Of a stretch of DNA of 8,007 nucleotides, positions 5,147-8,007 are shown in pieces. The notes under the pieces were generated by a model. It ran no database searches. It saw only the letters and a program-made list of their open reading frames with translations, and was not told where the DNA came from. This DNA is from JBMNCQ01 sp049366715 (GTDB taxonomy: Bacteria; Bacillota; Peptococcia; Peptococcales; BICA1-8). The stretch covers positions 1 to 8,007 of the forward strand of contig JBMNCQ010000025.1 in the NCBI GenBank assembly GCA_049366715.1, read 5' to 3'. The number at the start of each line of letters is the position of its first letter. Position 1 is the stretch's first letter. Made by a program: the position numbers and the translations under genes.

Positions 5147-6189
5147 GGAAGAATTCGGATACAAATAAAGAAATATTTATATGGCTTACTACACAGACTT
5201 ATATTATTATCGCCGCTGCTTTTCTCTCTTTTTTGTTCGTTGAACTTGTCGCATATTTTATATGGCATGACACCAGCAACCAGAATTTTATTTTTCACGC
5301 ACTTGGAACTATAATTCCGATGTGTGTAATTTTGACTGTATTGAACTATTACCTTTTCAAATCAGTTTACCGCTATGTTTCAACCCTTTCCAACGGAATA
5401 GATAAGGCTGCGAACGGTGATTTTAATGTGCGCCTCGATCCTGGAACGGCAGGTCCGCTTTTTCAGGTATATGAGAACTTCAACAAGATGGGTACGGAGC
5501 TGCAGAATGTACAACTATTGCGAAAGGACTTCGTCGATAACTATTCCCATGAGTTCAAAACGCCTATTACCTCTATTAATGGGTTTGCTACGCTGTTGCT
5601 TGAAACGGATGTGCCCGAAGAAAATAAAAAACAGTATCTTAAGATCATTGTAGATGAATCCGCAAGGCTGTCCGAACTGGCTAACAGCACCCTGCTTTTA
5701 TCTAAACTGGAATCCCAGCAGATTATTTCCGATAAAAAACCGTATGCCCTTGACGAGCAGCTGAAGCAATGTGCTATACTGCTGTCTTCACAATGGAACA
5801 AGAAAAATATCTCTTTTTCCTGTGAACTCGAGCCGGTTATCTATAACGGAGAAGCGGAACTGATGGAGCATTTATGGCTTAACCTGTTAAATAATGCGGT
5901 CAAGTTTACGCCGGAACAGGGTGGGATATCTATGTCCCTGACAGTGAACGAAGGTGGCATCGTTATTGTACAAATATCGGATACCGGTGTGGGGATGGGA
6001 GAAGAGGTTATGTCCCGTCTTTTTGAAAAATATTATCAGGGCCTCGAGGTCAGAGGTAGCCAGGGATTGGGGCTCGGGCTTGCTATAGTAAAGCGCATAA
6101 CAGAACTTTGCGGTGGAACAATAGAAGTCAGAAGCACCGAAAATGAGGGGAGCACATTTACAATAATGCTTCCGAATTCCGTATCGTAG
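5143..6189 (+). CDS. Membrane sensor histidine kinase with a very short external loop
   Basis: A 348-residue partner of the preceding regulator. Two membrane helices (about 19-40 and 51-72) are separated by only some ten residues, so there is no room for a periplasmic sensor domain; the signal is probably sensed in or at the membrane, or inside the cell. A HAMP linker follows (about 71-123), then the dimerisation/phospho-acceptor domain with His136 in SHEFKTP (135-141), and the ATPase domain: N box LWLNLLNNAVKF (244-255), G1 box ISDTGVGM (278-285), F box LFEKYYQG (293-300) and G2 box GLGLGLAI (308-315). All catalytic boxes are intact, and the E/F residues after His136 are those of phosphatase-capable kinases. 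The start overlaps the regulator's stop (ATGA). No gene follows within 290 bp on the same strand, and no clear terminator is seen after the stop. Confidence 0.95.
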   Translation: MRKNSDTNKEIFIWLTTQTYIIIAAAFLSFLFVELVAYFIWHDTSNQNFIFHALGTIIPMCVILTVLNYYLFKSVYRYVSTLSNGIDKAANGDFNVRLDPGTAGPLFQVYENFNKMGTELQNVQLLRKDFVDNYSHEFKTPITSINGFATLLLETDVPEENKKQYLKIIVDESARLSELANSTLLLSKLESQQIISDKKPYALDEQLKQCAILLSSQWNKKNISFSCELEPVIYNGEAELMEHLWLNLLNNAVKFTPEQGGISMSLTVNEGGIVIVQISDTGVGMGEEVMSRLFEKYYQGLEVRGSQGLGLGLAIVKRITELCGGTIEVRSTENEGSTFTIMLPNSVS

Positions 6190-6482
6190 AAGTTCTGTAT
6201 TTGAATATCAGTATGATAGAGGGAAGAGAATTCGCATTATTGGATAACGTGTTTTTATCACGTATTATCATGTCTGGAATAATAGCATGAAAAGTTTTCT
6301 TGATTTTCGGTGGTTCACACGCAGATAGTATGCAAAAAATACCGTTGCACCTATCAATATAAGTATTTAATAATAATTCTAGTGCTATTTTAGACTTTAT
6401 CATAGTATAATAAATATAAATACCAGATGATGCTTCTCTTATATATTTATCAGCTTGGTATATATTAGAACAGGAGGTTAAT
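6190..6482 (+). promoter_or_regulatory. AT-rich gap upstream of the MarR gene with candidate promoter
   Basis: These 293 bases hold no gene I can support. A perfect TATAAT (6406-6411) could be a -10 box, but no good -35 box stands 16-18 bases upstream. Nearer the gene, ATACCA (6420-6425) and TGGTAT (6456-6461) form a six-base inverted repeat flanking an AT stretch; an operator bound by the MarR product itself is possible. ACGTG-N7-CACGT lies in the region about 6245-6275 after the kinase gene, a short palindrome without a following T-run. The ribosome site AGGAGG (6472-6477) is strong. Confidence 0.4.
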
Positions 6483-7022
6483 ATGCCGGTAAAATTTGGA
6501 TTCGATACCCCGATATTAAACACCTGGCTTCTTATTCACCAGACCTTCGATATGATATTAAAGGTTGAAGAGAGGGAATTCGCCAAAATTGGATTGACAC
6601 CCCAGTATAACGGGGTGCTTATGGCTCTGAAACATAAAAAAGGCAATGTTACCATTAAAGATATTGCTAACTGGGTCGATAAAAACAGTAATACTATCAG
6701 CACTCTAATAGACCGTATGCAGAGGGACGGGCTTGTTGAGAGGCAGGAAAACAAGCGTGACCGCCGCGAAGTACTTGTAGTTTTGACCGATAAAGGTAAA
6801 GAGATGACGAAGAAGGCGGACGTCCTGGGATGGCAGATTATCGATGATGTGTTGGGTGGAGTTCCTGAGGAAGACTTGAGGCAGTTGAATATCCTGCTGG
6901 AAAATGTCAGAAGCAGGGCATTCGGTTACCTGATTACAGATGCCTCGATAGAACATATTAAAACAGAAAAAACATCGGGGATAAAACCGGTGAGAAGGAA
7001 GAAATCCGGCGGGGAAAGTTAG
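6483..7022 (+). CDS. MarR-family transcriptional regulator
   Basis: A 179-residue dimeric winged-helix regulator. An N-terminal helix (about 9-33, DTPILNTWLLIHQTFDMIL) supplies part of the dimer interface. The DNA-binding unit runs from about 39 to 105: LTPQYNGVLMALKHKKG (38-54), helix VTIKDIANWVD (56-66), recognition helix KNSNTISTLIDRMQRDGLV (67-85) and the wing with the family's D-R-R signature (RDRREVLVVLTDKGKEM, 92-108). C-terminal helices (110-152) complete the dimer domain. The last 25 or so residues are an extra basic tail (IKPVRRKKSGGES) beyond the usual 140-160 length and may add DNA contacts. Members usually repress nearby genes and release DNA on binding a small ligand or on oxidation; there is only one Cys-free surface visible here, with no cysteine in the protein, so direct thiol sensing is unlikely. 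The N-terminal wording resembles the expanded MarR set of Dehalococcoidia. Its stop overlaps that of the facing gene. Confidence 0.92.
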   Translation: MPVKFGFDTPILNTWLLIHQTFDMILKVEEREFAKIGLTPQYNGVLMALKHKKGNVTIKDIANWVDKNSNTISTLIDRMQRDGLVERQENKRDRREVLVVLTDKGKEMTKKADVLGWQIIDDVLGGVPEEDLRQLNILLENVRSRAFGYLITDASIEHIKTEKTSGIKPVRRKKSGGES

Positions 7023-7387
7023 TTTTTTAAACGTAATTTATCCAGGTTATCTTTAGCATGTCTGTGTGCCGGGATTGAATAAAATCCGTTTAACATTTCG
7101 CATTGTGAGTATTCGATGCAGTTTGCGCAGTTTGCGAAGTTTTTTCCGTGGCAGCATTTCCTGATGGCACAGAATTCGCATCCGCGAAAAATGCCGCTCT
7201 CGGATTGACACCCATTGCAATTCATATCCTCCGGTTTAACAGCATATCCGCCTATATATTCTTTATACAGTTCGGAAAAGTCCCTTGCGGTTTTTGCCCT
7301 TAATTCGTTATCGTTATTCTTTGCGGCGATAAGAACCGGACAATTGCCGCAATCCAGACCGCAGGCACCGAGAAACTGCTTTTCCAT
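7019..7387 (-). CDS. DUF3795-type cysteine-rich small protein
   Basis: A 122-residue protein with twelve cysteines in paired, zinc- or iron-sulfur-type motifs: Cys9/13/16 in ACGLDCGNC near the start, Cys57/60 (CNGC), Cys70/73 and 78/79 (CEFCAIRKCC), and Cys87/90/96 (CANCIEYSQC). The opening GACGLDCGNCPVL and the internal CNGC are the hallmarks of the DUF3795 family of anaerobes and archaea, whose function is not established; metal binding is the natural inference. The frame stays open to 7561, but I place the start at ATG 7387 because it has AGAGGT just upstream, the family begins there, and the extension would run into the stress-protein gene. The stop (7019-7021) overlaps the MarR stop (7020-7022) on the other strand. 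It may share a transcript with the stress-protein gene 92 bp upstream. Confidence 0.85.
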   Translation of the reverse strand: MEKQFLGACGLDCGNCPVLIAAKNNDNELRAKTARDFSELYKEYIGGYAVKPEDMNCNGCQSESGIFRGCEFCAIRKCCHGKNFANCANCIEYSQCEMLNGFYSIPAHRHAKDNLDKLRLKN

Positions 7388-7440
7388 AGAAACCTCTTTG
7401 CATTTTTGGTGTATTGTTTGATTATCAATCGGAGCAATCC

Positions 7441-7468
7441 ACCGAATTATAAAAATGATGAGTTCGGT
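7441..7468. repeat. Inverted repeat ACCGAA-N16-TTCGGT
   Basis: Perfect six-base arms (7441-7446 and 7463-7468) lie in the 92-bp gap between the universal stress protein and DUF3795 genes, 54 bp upstream of the latter's start. No T-run follows on the minus strand, so it is not a clear terminator. It may be an operator or an mRNA processing hairpin. Confidence 0.35.
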
Positions 7469-7479
7469 AATTAAAATAA

Positions 7480-7932
7480 TTAACCGGGGCTGTTTCCGGG
7501 CGGGATAATCAATGCCGGTATCGTCGAGCTTCTCAATACCTTGTCGGCGACACTGCCCCAAACCAGGCGTGATACCCCGGTTCTGCCGTGAGTGGACATG
7601 ACAATCAGCTTGATTCCGTTCTTCCGGCTGTATTCTATTATTTCGTCAGCCGGGTTGCCTGAAAGCACCTGGAACCTGGTATGAATATTCATTTTACTCA
7701 ACGCTTCGGAAATTCCCTGTAAGTATGCCTCGGCTTCTTTTGTGGAGGCTTCTTCGATTTGTTCGACCATTTTAGCGGTCATTGTTTTCATCGCTACAGG
7801 GTCCAGGAAACCACGCACTCTTAAAAGGACAACTTCGGAGGCATGGCAGCCCGCAGCAATAAAACCTACATAACCCAGAATAGATTCCGCCAGTTCGGAA
7901 CCGTCCAGGGGAACGAGTATCTTATCGAACAT
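7480..7932 (-). CDS. Universal stress protein (UspA family)
   Basis: A single-domain, 150-residue cytoplasmic protein of the Rossmann-like Usp fold, usually dimeric. The start MFDKILVPLDGSELAE shows strand 1 and the conserved Asp10 (VPLDGS). The ATP-type signature is present near the end: MSTHGRTGVSRLVWGSVADKV, that is His115-Gly116, Gly119 and Gly126-Ser127, which points to the nucleotide-binding subgroup. Strand LIVMSTHG (109-116) and the final strand PALIIPPG (139-146) complete the fold. Length is typical. ATG 7932 has AAGGAG upstream and a near-consensus promoter further up, so it probably starts its own transcript, perhaps including the DUF3795 gene. Usp proteins are induced by growth arrest and varied stress; the exact role here is unknown. 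Confidence 0.95.
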   Translation of the reverse strand: MFDKILVPLDGSELAESILGYVGFIAAGCHASEVVLLRVRGFLDPVAMKTMTAKMVEQIEEASTKEAEAYLQGISEALSKMNIHTRFQVLSGNPADEIIEYSRKNGIKLIVMSTHGRTGVSRLVWGSVADKVLRSSTIPALIIPPGNSPG

Positions 7933-7957
7933 GGCTATTCTCCTTAATCTTATTTTA

Positions 7958-7974
7958 AGAGTATATTTTACTCT
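7958..7974. promoter_or_regulatory. Candidate operator AGAGTA-N5-TACTCT over the -10 box
   Basis: A 17-bp interrupted palindrome (arms 7958-7963 and 7969-7974) covers the -10 box and the expected transcription start of the stress-protein gene. That location is classic for a repressor site. Which protein binds is unknown; no second copy was noticed at other promoters here. Confidence 0.4.
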
Positions 7975-7993
7975 ATGGAATATGCGATATCAA
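7965..7993 (-). promoter_or_regulatory. Promoter of the universal stress protein gene
   Basis: On the minus strand TTGATA (7988-7993) and TAAAAT (7965-7970) are 17 bases apart, each one base from the sigma-70 consensus. The expected start at about 7958 would leave a leader of some 25 bases with the AAGGAG ribosome site intact. This is the best-formed promoter in the window. Confidence 0.65.
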
Positions 7994-8007
7994 TAATATT
8001 TTTATAT

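Noticed and set aside
6158..6523. 121-codon minus-strand frame across the gap upstream of the MarR gene
   Set aside because: It overlaps both the end of the kinase gene and the start of the MarR gene, has no good ribosome site, and reads as AT-rich low-information sequence (many Ile, Asn, Ser).
7484..7499. CCGG...CCGG hairpin at the end of the universal stress gene, as a terminator
   Set aside because: Only a four-base stem, within the last codons, and the following bases are mixed A and T, not a T-run.
7388..7561. N-terminal extension of the DUF3795 gene to an ATG at 7561
   Set aside because: The extension runs into the universal stress gene, reads like out-of-frame sequence, and the internal ATG at 7387 has a ribosome site and matches the family's start.
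1..8007. tRNA, rRNA, CRISPR array, insertion sequence or attachment site
   Set aside because: I saw no cloverleaf, no regularly spaced repeats with unique spacers, no transposase or integrase motifs and no paired terminal repeats.

Overview
The window looks like chromosomal DNA of an anaerobic, moderately AT-rich bacterium. My best guess is a Dehalococcoidia-type member of the Chloroflexota. The guess rests on a NifH that reads like the anaerobe-type (cluster III-like) iron proteins, on a MarR protein whose N-terminus (DTPILNTWLLIHQ) resembles the many MarR paralogs of that class as I remember them, and on the density of small regulators. It is an inference and not proven by the window.

Layout. 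1-559 (minus) is the 5' two thirds of nifH, running off the left edge. Upstream of it on the same strand (718-1437) is a PhoB/OmpR-type regulator whose receiver domain has lost its phosphorylation residues. Behind a possible terminator (1611-1658) lies a minus-strand block: a frameshifted PlsY-like acyltransferase (1698-2380), a GlsB/YeaQ-type small membrane protein (2482-2787), an unrecognised two-helix membrane protein (2871-3461) and two tandem 83-residue winged-helix-like paralogs (3584-3835 and 3982-4233). A divergent intergenic region (4234-4453) leads on the plus strand to an intact response regulator/histidine kinase pair (4454-6189), a 293-bp AT-rich gap and a MarR regulator (6483-7022). 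The right end is minus strand again: a Cys-rich DUF3795-type protein (7019-7387), whose stop codon overlaps that of the MarR gene, and a universal stress protein (7480-7932) with a good promoter at the window edge.

How it fits together. This is a regulator-rich segment with one metabolic landmark, nitrogenase reductase. The two-component pair is a conventional phosphorelay. The degenerate regulator next to nifH cannot be phosphorylated in the usual way and may respond to something else. The PlsY-like gene is probably inactive unless the frameshift is a sequencing error.

The most interesting structure is shared by the two left-hand genes. Both nifH and the degenerate-regulator gene have a Shine-Dalgarno sequence that forms one arm of a long, perfect inverted repeat (10 bp and 12 bp, the latter extending to 15 of 16), with the complementary arm 63-86 bases upstream. 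The arm sequences differ, so the architecture is shared and not the sequence. It could be RNA-level control of translation, an invertible promoter segment, or a DNA-level operator pair.
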